Part shown: positions 1 through 9,686 of the stretch, piece after piece
Layout of the letters: every line of letters begins with the position of its first letter
Position numbering within the stretch: position 1 is the stretch's first letter
Assembly (NCBI RefSeq): GCF_963855985.1
Contig: NC_087117.1
Location: 2,553,001 to 2,617,000, forward strand
Direction: 5' to 3'
Length of the DNA: 64,000 bases
Source of the DNA: Ostrinia nubilalis
Taxonomy: Eukaryota > Arthropoda > Insecta > Lepidoptera > Crambidae
Notes under the pieces: model-generated
What the model was told of the DNA's origin: nothing
The model's database searches: none
The model's input: only the letters and a program-made list of their open reading frames with translations
Translations under genes and position numbers: made by a program

Positions 1-6
1 AATACA

Positions 7-2334
7 TTGAATGCTAAACAGTTCAATTCGTTGAAAAACGCCAATGACCGTATTCTTGACCTTCTCTTATCCAATACCGAGACTAGTCTGAGTCCTTGTT
101 CTCCTATAGTACCCGCGAATCAACATCACCCTCCATTCTGCGCACTTACTTTTATAAATTTAAAAACTAAACATATGCCTAGGAATCACTTCTCCAAACC
201 TAACTTCCACAAAGGTAATTACGATAATATTAACATTAATATCAACGAAGTAAACTGGGAGTTATTGTTATCGGATCTCACTGCTGAAGAGTCAGTTAAT
301 GTATTCTATGAGAGGATCCACGAAATCATTAAGAATCACATACCCTTGACAAACGTAAAGTCCTCCCGTTTTCCTATATGGTTCTCCCCAGCTCTGAGAC
401 ATATATATAGCAATAAGGAGCGAGCTTGGCGGAAATGGAAAATGTACGGGAACCTCTCAGACTACGAGTCCTTTTCCATATACAGATCAAGATTTAAGGC
501 TCAATGTTCAATTTGCTACGGTAAGTACATTGATAGAGTTGAAACTAGCATAGCTCTTAATACAAAGTTCTTCTGGTCTTACATAAAGAACCGTAAAAAT
601 ACCACGTGCTACCCTTCTACAATGTTCTACAAGACCAATAGCTCAAGTGACCTTGGAGAGATCTGTAATATGTTTTCAAGCTTCTTTAGTTCCGTCTACG
701 AACCTTCGACACTCGGTCATTTTGATTTTACACAATTTTCGGATAACAGCGATAACGACCTTCTTATTTCCAATATTAGTTTTTCTCTGGATCATATTAA
801 AAGAGTACTATATTCACTCGATATTACCAAAGGTAAAGGTCCGGACGGAATACCTCCATTATTCCTGAAACTCACATACAAAACGATCAGTGCCCCTCTG
901 CACATCATATTCAAAAAATGTTTGCAGGAGGGACATTTCCCGAGTGTATGGAAAGGCGCTTTCGTCACTCCTATTCCAAAGTCTGGCGACGCACGTAACG
1001 TGGAAAATTACCGGCCTATCTCTGTCCTGTCTGCCTTGTCGAAGGTCTTCGAACGACTCGTTCACAATGAAGTATACCCATCGCTACATCACATTTTAAT
1101 ACCGGAACAGCATGGATTTGTTAAACGCCGCTCCACCGCCTCCAATTTGACACTATTCACAAATAATCTGTTTACTAGTATGGATAGAAGGATACAAGTC
1201 GATGCAGTATACACGGATTTCCAAAAGGCCTTCGATAAGGTAGACCACAAATTGCTCCTAGAAAAACTGGCGTTTAACGGGATCCGTGGTGACCTGTTGC
1301 GTTGGTTTGCTTCCTACATTTCTAACCGGACACAGAAAATAGCAATTAACGGACTCGTGTCGGGTGATACTCTTGTCACTTCGGGTGTACCCCAGGGGTC
1401 CATTCTAGGTCCTTTGCTATTCCTTTTATACGTCAACAACATCAAGAAATGCTTCAATCATACATCATTTTTACTGTACGCTGACGATCTTAAAATCTAT
1501 AAAGAAATTAAGTCGCTCAATGATTGCTTCCTTCTTCAATCAGACCTTGACACACTAAGTGAATACTGTTTAACCAACAAATTATTCCTAAGCATCCCCA
1601 AATGTAACTGCATAAGCTTTACAAAGAAGAAAAACCCTTACATCTTTGATTACAAGTTAAACAATAATACTCTGAAGAGAGTATCAGTTGTTCGTGACCT
1701 TGGTGTTTTCTTGGATTCAAAACTTCACATGGACATCCACATCAATGATATAATCAACAAAGCGTTCAAGATGTATGGTTTCGTTTCCAGGTCTGCAGTT
1801 AATTTTAAAAAACCCAACACATTATTGCATTTGTACCGTTCGCTTGTAAGATCCCAGCTCGAATATGCTGTGCCGGTTTGGAACCCATTCTACAAGAAGT
1901 ACTCCAACTCCATTGAAAAAGTCCAGCGTAAATTCTTACGCAAAGTTAACTTCATGTGTTCCCGCTCTCGGGTCCCTTACGAAATGCTGCTAACCAAATT
2001 TAAGTTCTTGAGCCTTGATTCTAGACGATTGCTCCTATCAGCCATGTTTTTATACAATCTAATAAATAATGAAATCGATTGCATAGACCTCTGTAACCTG
2101 ATCCACTTTAGCGTCCCCAGGCGTGCTGCGCTCAGAAGCACACGCAGAGACGAGAGAACCTTTTATGTAGACTTGTGTAAAACCAATGCGGGTTTACGAG
2201 CCCCACTCAATAGACTGTTGTCCATTTACAACCAGAACTTTAATAGCATCGATTTTTCCCAGAGTTCCTCAAGATTTAAAAAGCATATTTTAGACACTCT
2301 GCAAAGTGACCAAATTAAAATTAAGATAAATTAA
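7..2334 (+). CDS. non-LTR retrotransposon ORF2 (reverse transcriptase), 5' part cut by window edge
   Basis: The 775-residue frame is the pol protein of a jockey/CR1-like LINE. An N-terminal NQHHPP matches the final SDHxPP box of an APE endonuclease, so the rest of the endonuclease should lie left of the window. The reverse transcriptase core follows: KGKGPDGIPP, NYRPISVLSALSKVFERLV, the FQKAFDKVDH block, SGVPQGSILGPLLF, and the catalytic YADD at about residue 491. The C-terminal part carries the usual SLVRSQLEYAVPVWNP block of this clade. The frame has no stop, so the copy may be young or still coding. The first ATG is probably not the real start, because the ORF touches the window edge. I infer reverse transcription at the target site from the family. 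Confidence 0.93.
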   Translation: MNAKQFNSLKNANDRILDLLLSNTETSLSPCSPIVPANQHHPPFCALTFINLKTKHMPRNHFSKPNFHKGNYDNINININEVNWELLLSDLTAEESVNVFYERIHEIIKNHIPLTNVKSSRFPIWFSPALRHIYSNKERAWRKWKMYGNLSDYESFSIYRSRFKAQCSICYGKYIDRVETSIALNTKFFWSYIKNRKNTTCYPSTMFYKTNSSSDLGEICNMFSSFFSSVYEPSTLGHFDFTQFSDNSDNDLLISNISFSLDHIKRVLYSLDITKGKGPDGIPPLFLKLTYKTISAPLHIIFKKCLQEGHFPSVWKGAFVTPIPKSGDARNVENYRPISVLSALSKVFERLVHNEVYPSLHHILIPEQHGFVKRRSTASNLTLFTNNLFTSMDRRIQVDAVYTDFQKAFDKVDHKLLLEKLAFNGIRGDLLRWFASYISNRTQKIAINGLVSGDTLVTSGVPQGSILGPLLFLLYVNNIKKCFNHTSFLLYADDLKIYKEIKSLNDCFLLQSDLDTLSEYCLTNKLFLSIPKCNCISFTKKKNPYIFDYKLNNNTLKRVSVVRDLGVFLDSKLHMDIHINDIINKAFKMYGFVSRSAVNFKKPNTLLHLYRSLVRSQLEYAVPVWNPFYKKYSNSIEKVQRKFLRKVNFMCSRSRVPYEMLLTKFKFLSLDSRRLLLSAMFLYNLINNEIDCIDLCNLIHFSVPRRAALRSTRRDERTFYVDLCKTNAGLRAPLNRLLSIYNQNFNSIDFSQSSSRFKKHILDTLQSDQIKIKIN

Positions 2335-2601
2335 ATGAAAAAAAAAAAAAACAGAACAAAATTAATAATTAAAAGTCTGAACACAATATTAATTACTTCT
2401 TGGTGTTGAGCTACACCGCGTTTATAAGGTGTACCTTAATTGTAATTGCCTCGCTCTATATTACATGGTTTCATTATCAATATGTGGATTACGTAGTGGG
2501 ATGTGTTACCACATAAATAATACATAAGTCTAGTAGATAAGTTAATTTTTGTAACACATTTGTTTGTAATTCCTAAAATAAATAAATAAATAAATAAATA
2601 G
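2335..2601 (+). mobile_element. 3' UTR and (TAAA)n tail of the LINE
   Basis: After the ORF2 stop come a short A-rich run (2338-2351), about 220 bp of noncoding sequence and a (TAAA)n tail at 2575-2600. The tail looks like the 3' end of the LINE insertion. The target-site duplication cannot be checked because the 5' end is outside the window. Confidence 0.6.
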
Positions 2602-2864
2602 CCGCAGACCACCGACATTTAATCGGCCGATAGTTGGGCTCGATTCTAATTTGTATGAAAAATCGGCCGATACCAAATCGGTGTAGTGTGCGCATTTCCA
2701 TACACGACTTTTTGTTGGCCGATAGTTGGATCGGGCTGTTCGGTATGAAGATGTAGGAAAGTGCGCACATTACTTACACCGATTTGGTATCGGCCGCTTC
2801 TTCATAAAAATTAGAATCGGGCTCCACTATCGGCCTACTAAAAGTCTGTGGTCTGCGCCTAGGC
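2598..2864. mobile_element. MITE, CGGCCGATAGTTGG family, copy 1
   Basis: Two arms face each other. The left arm reads ATCGGCCGATAGTTGGGCTC and the right arm is its imperfect reverse complement, both followed by the GTGCGCAC/ACCGATTTGGTATCGGCC motif. The element abuts the LINE tail. Related copies lie at 29975-30115 and 46437-47335. No coding capacity; superfamily unknown. Confidence 0.75.
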
Positions 2865-2908
2865 TAAGACCTTTTTTTTCTTGTCTGCATTACTTTATCT
2901 CATGTTGA

Positions 2909-3122
2909 TATAGTCTGGTCGTTGAGCACGTAGAATTTTGTCCATTGACCCCAAGCTACCCATCCTTATCGCTCGCGCGTAATTATATTGCTGTCGCGAC
3001 TGTGCGACGGGCGCCCGCAGTGAGTGTGCGAGCGCAATAGCAATATAATTACGCGCGAGCGATAAGGATGGGTAGCTTGGGGTCAATGGACAAAATTCTA
3101 CGTGCTCAGCGACCAGACTTAG
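2909..3122. mobile_element. Palindromic MITE, GAGCACGTAGAATTTTGTCC family, copy 1
   Basis: Two arms of about 90 bp, nearly perfect reverse complements, contain CACGTAGAATTTTGTCC, CAAGCTACCCATCCTTATCG and CGCGCGTAATTATATTGCTG. They are separated by a short GC-rich centre. Ends resemble TAAAGYCYGGTC, suggesting TA or TTA targets. Four more copies or halves occur at 8868-9075, 13160-13252, 24852-25032 and 29486-29702. Confidence 0.85.
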
Positions 3123-3155
3123 TCCAAATAAATAAATAAAGCCTTTCTCTCTCAG

Positions 3156-3309
3156 GTTCTTCACAAAGTGCGACCAGAAGCGCCACGAGCGAACACACGA
3201 AGACGTGCGGTCGTTTGCGTGCGGCTACTGCGAGGGCCGGTTCAAGGCGAAGGACTCCTGGCGGCGCCACTTGCGAAGACAGCACGCGCACTTGTTCGAC
3301 AGCCAATAA
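3156..3309 (+). CDS. C2H2 zinc-finger last exon, copy 1 (partial gene)
   Basis: A pyrimidine-rich acceptor (TTTCTCTCTCAG) precedes an exon that reads, after one leading base, the end of one C2H2 finger (KCDQKRHERTH), a linker, a second finger (CGYCEGRFKAKDSWRRHLRRQH) and AHLFDSQ before TAA. It is therefore the 3' exon of a zinc-finger protein whose upstream exons are not visible; the LINE and two MITEs fill the space to the window edge. The stop codon overlaps an AATAAA signal (CAATAAATAAA). Two tandem relatives follow at 3752-3953 and 5426-5557. I cannot tell whether this copy is still spliced to an upstream gene. Confidence 0.6.
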
Positions 3310-3751
3310 ATAAAGAATTAGACTGTGTTTGTTTCATTATATGCCTGTAAAAGTGTGTTTTCTTCGTTCGTTTCAGCCAAATGACGAATACTGCTCGAAA
3401 AAAGTATCGATTAATAAACTATACTTTAAGGGACCAAAAATATCCAATCTGTCGATAAAAATAGAATGATACCTAACTAATACGTAAAGGTAGCAGGGAA
3501 GCGCTGGACGCAGGCCGCTACCAATCGATCAACATGGAAAGCATTGGGGGAGGCCTATGTTCAGCAGTGGACGTCCTGTGGCTGAAATGATGATGACCTA
3601 ACTAATATCGATATGATAACCGATTATTGCCCAACACTAGTCAGTAGTCACTATTTTCTCAGTAAAACGATTAATCGATATTATTTGTTACAATTGAATC
3701 AAAAGTCGTAAAACTAAGATCGATATCGCATCGACACTTACTTGATAGTAA
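3310..3751. other. spacer between exon copies 1 and 2, with RTE 3' fragment
   Basis: An RTE-type LINE 3' end lies at 3489-3595 (plus strand; its frame ends in EAYVQQWTSCG and stop). The rest is AT-rich. It contains a CTTCGTT(C)GTTTCAGC block followed by AAATGACGAATACTGCTCGA that recurs after copy 3, showing that the flank was duplicated with the exon. Confidence 0.6.
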
Positions 3752-3953
3752 GAAACTTCACAAAGTGCGCCACGAGCGGACGCACAAATCTCTCGAAGGA
3801 TCTTCACAAGAGTGTGCCACCATGTGCCACGCACAGGTTCTCTCTCTACTAACAGAAGCGCCACGAGCGGCCTGCGAGGGCCGGTTCAAGGCGAAGGACT
3901 CCTGGCGGCGCCACCTGCGAAGACAGCACGCGCACTTGTTCGACACGCAATAA
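3752..3953 (+). pseudogene. C2H2 zinc-finger last exon, copy 2 (broken)
   Basis: The 3' half matches copy 1 (CEGRFKAKDSWRRHLRRQHAH then LFDTQ and TAA). Relative to copies 1 and 3, 34 bp are missing between HER and CEG. This removes the first cysteine of the last finger and shifts the frame if the TACTAACAG acceptor at 3847-3855 is used. A second, decayed start of the repeat (CACAAAGTGCGCCACGAGCG) precedes it. The TAA again overlaps AATAAA. I regard it as a dead or decaying duplicate. Confidence 0.6.
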
Positions 3954-5389
3954 ATATACATTCTAGAAAGACAGAGAGTGGTTTTTGTTTTATTTTTTTA
4001 AGTATTCGTCATTGGTTTCAGCCTAATTTCCATAAATTAGTATCCATTACTGCTCGAAAAAAGTATCGACTATTACGTGGGACCACGATAGTTACCTACT
4101 ATCGTAAAAATAAAATCGATACCTAGACAATTACGCCTTATCGATTATACTGCCAAAATTAAGATCGACATTTAATTACTCGATATTGATGTTTACAAAT
4201 CGATTATTGCACAACACTAGTGTAGTCACGAAGGTTATGGTTATTCTCACAGATATGGATTAGAGTAGATACAGCAAGTTGCTCGTCAAAGCGTGCCATT
4301 CCGATATGTCCAAATGGACATACATGGTCGAGTGATGTACACGTTGTTAATTGTAAGCCGATTACAACAATCGGTAACGATGATTTTACGAGGACAGTAG
4401 TACGAACACGGTAAAATGAATAAATTATTAACGGATTGAGAATTGTAATTAACAGCACAAGTAACAAATAATTAATTAGAATAAAGTAGCAGTAGAAGAA
4501 GTATAAAGTAGTAATACATATCCTGAACTAAGAGTAGTAGGTAGTAAGTACTATTAAGAGTAAAATCATGGTCCCTGTATGTGGTGCACTCATACCGATC
4601 CCAAGGAACCGTACTTACTCATAACATTATGACACACACTGATCCGTGTATTCATACACCAGACAAGTTTTTGTATTGAAACGCTGCCGCGCTGGTAGGG
4701 TGAAAAAAAAATGAGATTTGACGATTTGTAAGAATTAATTTATTTAAAGAGGAATCATCGGGCCCCCGGGAAACACAAGCTTTTTATTTTTACATTAAAA
4801 ATAAAAAGCTTGAGTTAATAGTCTTTATTTTATGAAACTAGGTCAGGTACTTACTAGAATATTTAAAAGTATGGAATTAAGTATGAATTACTAGTAGTAC
4901 TATTTAACATAATAGAATAACGATCATTACTTTCATAAACATCAAGCACAACAAAAATATTATTTGCAAATTAATAAGAAAATTAATAATGTAGAATAAC
5001 GTCTACCGCTACAAAATTATTTTAATCCACAGTCAGACTAGCTATAAATTTAACAAAATATCAGTTTTATCGGAATTAATTAATTTTCGAATCGAGTCAC
5101 ACGATATCTTTCGATGACTTTGCGAATGCAGTACGATGATACGATTACTTTTACGTTGCGGCAATCACTAAAATTCGCTAAAATGACACTAATGACGTTT
5201 AAAAAGTGGCACGCTCGGCTTCATACAATTTTTGACACATGCTGCATCTATCCATATCTGTGGTTATTCTCGATTTAATCGATATTATTTGGTACAATCG
5301 AATAAAATGTAAAATCGAAATCGATAATGAAGGTACCCTAATAATCTCGCGAAGGATCTTTATAAGAGTGCGCCACGACATATTCTCTC
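3954..5389. other. AT-rich spacer without a gene; contains a hairpin
   Basis: No credible coding exon. It contains many ATCGAT words and a perfect hairpin at 4776-4812 (arm CAAGCTTTTTATTTTT, 5-base loop), next to a small GGGCCCCCGGG block. Blocks near 4010-4070 resemble the flanks of exon copies 1 and 3. Confidence 0.5.
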
Positions 5390-5425
5390 TCCTTCTCTCT
5401 CTCTCTCTCTCTCTCCCTCTAACAG

Positions 5426-5557
5426 AAGCGCCACGAGCGGCCGCCCTGCGCCGCGCGCTCGTCCGCGTGCGGCTACTGCGAGGGCCGGTTCAAGGCGAAA
5501 GACTCCTGGCGGCGCCACCTGCGAAGACAGCACGCGCACTTGTTCGACACGCAATAA
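5426..5557 (+). CDS. C2H2 zinc-finger last exon, copy 3 (partial gene)
   Basis: A long CT tract (about 5385-5418) ending in CTCTAACAG forms a strong acceptor. The 132-nt exon is open from its first base: KRHERPPCAARSSACGYCEG, then FKAKDSWRRHLRRQHAHLFDTQ and TAA. The length between HER and CGYC equals that of copy 1, so the last finger is intact, but the linker residues are completely changed. The acceptor lies where copy 1 has a coding CAG codon, so entry phase differs from copy 1. It may be an alternative last exon or a decaying duplicate. Confidence 0.5.
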   Translation, partial: KRHERPPCAARSSACGYCEGRFKAKDSWRRHLRRQHAHLFDTQ

Positions 5558-5964
5558 GTAAACGATGATTCTAGAATGTGTTAGTTTTATTTGTATGCCT
5601 GAAAAAGTGTTTTTCCTTCGTTCATTTCAGCTAAATGACGAATACTGCTCGACAGAAGTATTGATTATTAAACTGTAGTCCAAATAAGTCCTAAAATATG
5701 CAATTTTTATTGATAAAATTAAATGATTGTCGTAAATTAACTAAGGCCGATATGATTAATTACACATCGATTGTCACATCACTATGCCAAGGGACAGCCT
5801 TGAATAGAGCTTTGTGATTGGTTCGTTTTTATGCAGTTCGCAGCAAGTTCACTCCGCTGACTGACGATTGACTGACATTTCATTTCTGTCATAAGTCATA
5901 ACAATTCGTCGCGTTTCGCGTTCGTGTCTTTCTTTTGGTAATTTTGTTGTGCCGAAGCCGATTA

Positions 5965-8595
5965 ATGAATTTTGTGAAAATATTACCTAAGGATAATAAA
6001 CCTACAACTTTGTGTACCATGTCAAACAATACCGTCAGGTTAGTAGGAATACTTCGTTTTCATTAATTACGCCCGTATGCACAAACGATGTTAAGTGAAG
6101 CAGCAAATCGAACTCACAGCGTTGAATAGAGCTCTGTGATTGATTCGTGTGTCACCCTGTGCGTCCATGCGCACTGTGAGACCTCTTATTGTTTGATATT
6201 GAATATGGGCGTTATTTTCATTCATGAAACACTTAACGCCCGTATTCACAAAAGATGCTTTTTTATGTGGAGCAGCAAATCGAACGCACAGCGTTGAATA
6301 GAACTGTGCGATTGCTTCGTGTAGTTCGTGTCACCCTGTGCGTCCACGCGCTCTGTGAGACCTCTTATTAATGTTTGTGAGTATTCACAACTAAAATAGT
6401 GAAAAGAATGTTATTATTTTTCAGTTCAAAAAAGCTGGCGTTTTCTCCGTCTGAAAGAAAGCTGATTATAGCTTTAGTAAGGGAACGGCCTGTCATTGAA
6501 GATAAGCGCGTCAACGCTAAAAATATCCGGTTGAAGAAACGAGCCTGGGAAGATCTCACCATTGCCTACAATTCTCAACCGTTCGTCTCAAAGAGGCTCA
6601 CACACCAATTGAAAAGATGCTGGGAGAACATGAAGACGATAAGAAAGAAGGAACTTTCTCAGGAATCGTTGACTTTGAAACGCATCGGTGGAACTGCAGA
6701 TCCTCTACATCTGACGAAAGATGAAAATGGCTGTACGTCTGACAATGATATAAGCACAATTGACTCATTCATTAACGTGCAAGTCCCGGAAGTGATCGAT
6801 TCAAATTCAATTGAGGGTGAGTAGTATACCTATACATTATTTTAAATATCTTTCATATTATCAATATATTTTATATTCTACTAGCGACCCGCCCTGGCTT
6901 CGCACGGTTGCTAAGTATACATAACAAACCTACCTCTTGAATCACTCTATCTAATACAAAAAACTGCACCAAAATCCGTTACGTAGTTTTAAAGATCAAA
7001 GCACAAAGAACATAGGGACTGACAGCAGAAAGCGATTTTGTTTATACTATGTAGTGACACACAAACTATCTCTACGCCAAATTTCATCTAAATCGGTTTA
7101 GTGACAGACAGACAGAGTTACTTTCGCATTTATAATATTATATTAGTATAGATTATCATATTTAATACCTATCATCATCATCATCATCATCATCATTTCA
7201 GCCACAGGACATCCACTGCTGAACATAAGCCTCCCCCAATGATTTCCATGTCGACTGGTTGATAGTGATCTACGTCCAGTTTAATACCTATATCACATCT
7301 TACTGTAAACTTATCTTAATGTACTTCTTTTATTTAGAGCAATATTATTTTTTGTTTTTAGCTAAAGCAGATGCAGAGGAACCATATTTCGAGAACCATC
7401 TTGATCCAGACAATGAAGATCCAATAGTTACATGTAGGTATCGTACTTATTTATGAACAGTACTAGCATTCCGCCCGCGGCTTCGCCCGCGTAGAATTTT
7501 GTCTGTCACAGAAAAGTTATCGCGCGCGCTGTTTCAAAAACCGGGATAAAAACTATCCTATGTCCTCTCCCGGGACTCAAACTATCTCTATGCCAAATTT
7601 CATCAAAATCAGTTCAGTGGTTTAGGCGTGAAAACGAGACAGACAGACAGACAGAGTTACTTAAATTTCGCATTTATAATATTAGTATAGATTTGTTGGC
7701 GCAAGTACACTATGTGGAAAATTGACCGAGACGAAGCGCTAGATCACACTCCGAAGTATGGGCGACGCACTAGTGGGGGAAGGAGAAAGTAACAGATGGT
7801 GTTCACACTATTACGTCTAGGCCAATTTCCCGCATAGTGTACTTGGGCCACTACTAAGTAATATGTATAGATCGTGTCATCCACGAAGACGCGCCGCATC
7901 AATTTTTGGTCGAGGGAAGCGCGGGGTGTGGGGAGTTTGATCCGAGCAGTCCGAGCGTCATAATTTTATTGTAGTGTGCGTGTGCACTCATGGATGATTT
8001 AGCGTGTACCGATAACTCTGAAACATTGGCGGAAGAATGGTGGGGCGCGTCTTCGTGGATGAAACGATCTAAAGTAGAATTCTTTAGACTTCAGCAGAAA
8101 CGTAGATAAATATGGCCGACTGACATTAACGCATTTTTAGTCTGTGCACTAGTGAGGTGACAAAACCTCTCGTTAATCGCGAAGTGAAATTATTGTAGTA
8201 CCATCGGCAACAGTGTTAACTATCCATTGCCTGTCATGTCGTCTCGTTCTATCGCAAAGAATCACCATTTGATGAGAGCGAGAGCAAAAACGGAAATGGA
8301 TAATTAACAGTGTGGCCGTGTGTACAATAGTTTACATACTTTAAAGACATTCAAAATTTGCTTTTCAGGTAGCCAGAGATTCCCAAGCGAGACGGATATA
8401 AAAGTCAGACGTACCACGTTGAACATTCAACAGGACCAGGCTTTACACGAGTTGAGGGTAGAAAGAGAAAAAATATTGATAGACAAAGAAAAGAATTTGT
8501 TAGAACACGAAAAACAGATGCACGATTTACAAATACAAAAAATGAAATTAGAAATTGAACTGTTAAGTAAACAGATTGAAAATAAAACTTCATAA
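5965..8595 (+). CDS. Myb/SANT-like DNA-binding domain protein, four exons, 254 aa
   Basis: Coding exons by splice signals: 5965-6038 (ATG; donor AG|GTTAGT), 6425-6816, 7362-7433 and 8369-8595 (TAA). Phases agree at every junction and the sum is 765 nt. Residues about 27-100 form a Myb/SANT-like helical domain of the type common in insect nuclear proteins (SPSERKLIIALVRERPVIED, later KKRAWEDLTIAYN and LKRCWENMKTIRKK). The middle is acidic. The C-terminus (about 205-252) is a charged coiled coil (LRVEREKILIDKEKNLLEHE onward). A role as a DNA-binding regulator or domesticated transposon partner is inferred from the family. A second ATG at 6019 could be the start instead. Introns carry several transposon remnants, yet all splice sites are intact. 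Confidence 0.8.
6066..6372. repeat. tandem pair of a short interspersed repeat
   Basis: Two related stretches (about 6066-6198 and 6236-6372) share GCAGCAAATCGAACKCACAGCG, GTGTCACCCTGTGCGTCCA and GTGAGACCTCTTATT. They lie in the first intron of the Myb/SANT-like gene. A third partial match (GAATAGAGCTTTGTGATTGG) is at about 5800. Confidence 0.6.
6881..7150 (+). mobile_element. retroelement tail fragment (GCGACCCGCCC type)
   Basis: Begins CTAGCGACCCGCCCTGGCTT and ends near TATTAGTATAGATT, with the usual CAAAATCCGTTACGTAGTTT and GACAGACAGA words. Such short pieces are abundant in Lepidoptera and lack coding capacity. It is in intron 2 of the Myb/SANT-like gene. An RTE 3' fragment (minus strand) with (CAT)n follows at 7173-7275. 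Confidence 0.7.
7464..7690 (+). mobile_element. retroelement tail fragment (CCCGCGGCTTCGCCCGCG type)
   Basis: Runs from CTAGCATTCCGCCCGCGGCT to GCATTTATAATATTAGTATA, with (CAGA)n before the end. The same family occurs in reverse at 17648-17874 and at 48490-48668. Confidence 0.75.
7696..8311. mobile_element. three short inverted-repeat elements in intron 3
   Basis: Three foldbacks stand in a row: 7696-7850 (arms around GCGCAAGTACACTATGTGG), 7868-8073 (arms AGATCGTKTCATCCACGAAG then ACGCGCC) and 8199-8311 (arms around ACAGTGTTAACTATCCAT). Each is a separate family. None has coding capacity. Confidence 0.65.
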
Positions 8596-8867
8596 ATATT
8601 TTGTGTTTGTTTAAATAAAAAAGTCAAAAATTAAATTATTATTTATAATACAAAATTATTCTAAAAACTAGACCTCTAGTTTATCCTCGGTGTTTGGATA
8701 TTTCATATTTGGATATCTTAAAGACTGATTTACACATATTATTAAGTTGTTAAGTAACTAAATTTTAATTTAATTTTAAGTAACTTAAATTTAAGTCTAT
8801 TTCCATATGTATTTAAGTAGTTAAGCTATTGTTTACTAGTAGTGCCCTCAGCTACCTGGCGACTACC

Positions 8868-9075
8868 CAAGATAAAGTCTGCTTGCCGAGCACATAGAAT
8901 TTCGTCCAATGACCCCAAGCTACCCATCCTTATCGATATTTGCTGTTGCGCTCGCACACTCACCGTGGCAGCCTGTCGCACAGTCGCGACAGCAATATAA
9001 TTTCGCGCGAGCGATAAGGATGGGTAGCTTGGGGTCATTGGACGAAATTCTATCTGCTCGGCTACCGGACTTTAG
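8868..9075. mobile_element. Palindromic MITE, GAGCACGTAGAATTTTGTCC family, copy 2
   Basis: Arms match copy 1 (CAATGACCCCAAGCTACCCA, CCTTATCG) with several changes. The ends, AAAGTCTGCTTGCC against GGCTACCGGACTTT, fit an inverted repeat preceded by TA. Confidence 0.8.
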
Positions 9076-9460
9076 ATGTGCGTTTCGGACGGGACGCGTG
9101 CATAGTGCCGGCGCGACCACGCGAACTGTTTAATGTTTCTGAAATGTGAACACGGGTGTCAATAAATTATGACATTCATTAAGTATGTCTGTGGGTGTTT
9201 TATTTAGAAAACTTTATCTCCGTGATTCCAGTATTTAACTGTAACTTTCTCATATATTCAAAATGTAAATGAAAGGATTTTTCGTAAATAAAATAACTTT
9301 ATTAAAATTATAACTAACAAAGCTCTTAACAAAACAAACTTACAAAATGAGTTGAACATAGAAAATTAAACTATTACAAAATTAACATTGCATACAAAGT
9401 AAATAAGTACATTAACATACAAAATATCCTAAATAAATCTATTAGCAAACAGTATAGGAC

Positions 9461-9686
9461 TTATTTCTTTGCTCCGGTAACTTTTTTCTTCGCAGATTTA
9501 ATTTTTTGTCTGTGGCTGTCACTTTTTTCGATTTTCCCGCGCTTCATGTGCATTTCCTGAGGGATGGGCATCTGTCCCCGGAAATCGACTCCGGGGCCGG
9601 GCTTCAACTTCATTCGATGCTCGGGGTATCGATATATCGACTCGGACGGTGCGAATCGAATAGCGCTTTGGTAGAAGTGCAGATCC
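9461..9686 (-). other. distal duplicate of the last exon of paralogue 1
   Basis: It is 226 nt long, the same length as 10629-10854, with the same acceptor and stop and only a few amino-acid changes (for example AIRFAPSESIYRYPEH against TIRIAPSESIYLYPEH). About 600 bp of flank is duplicated too (roughly 9090-9705 and 10285-10870), each copy with its own AATAAA on the minus strand (9298-9303 and 10473-10478). Both exons are open, so both could be used as alternative 3' ends. Confidence 0.8.
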
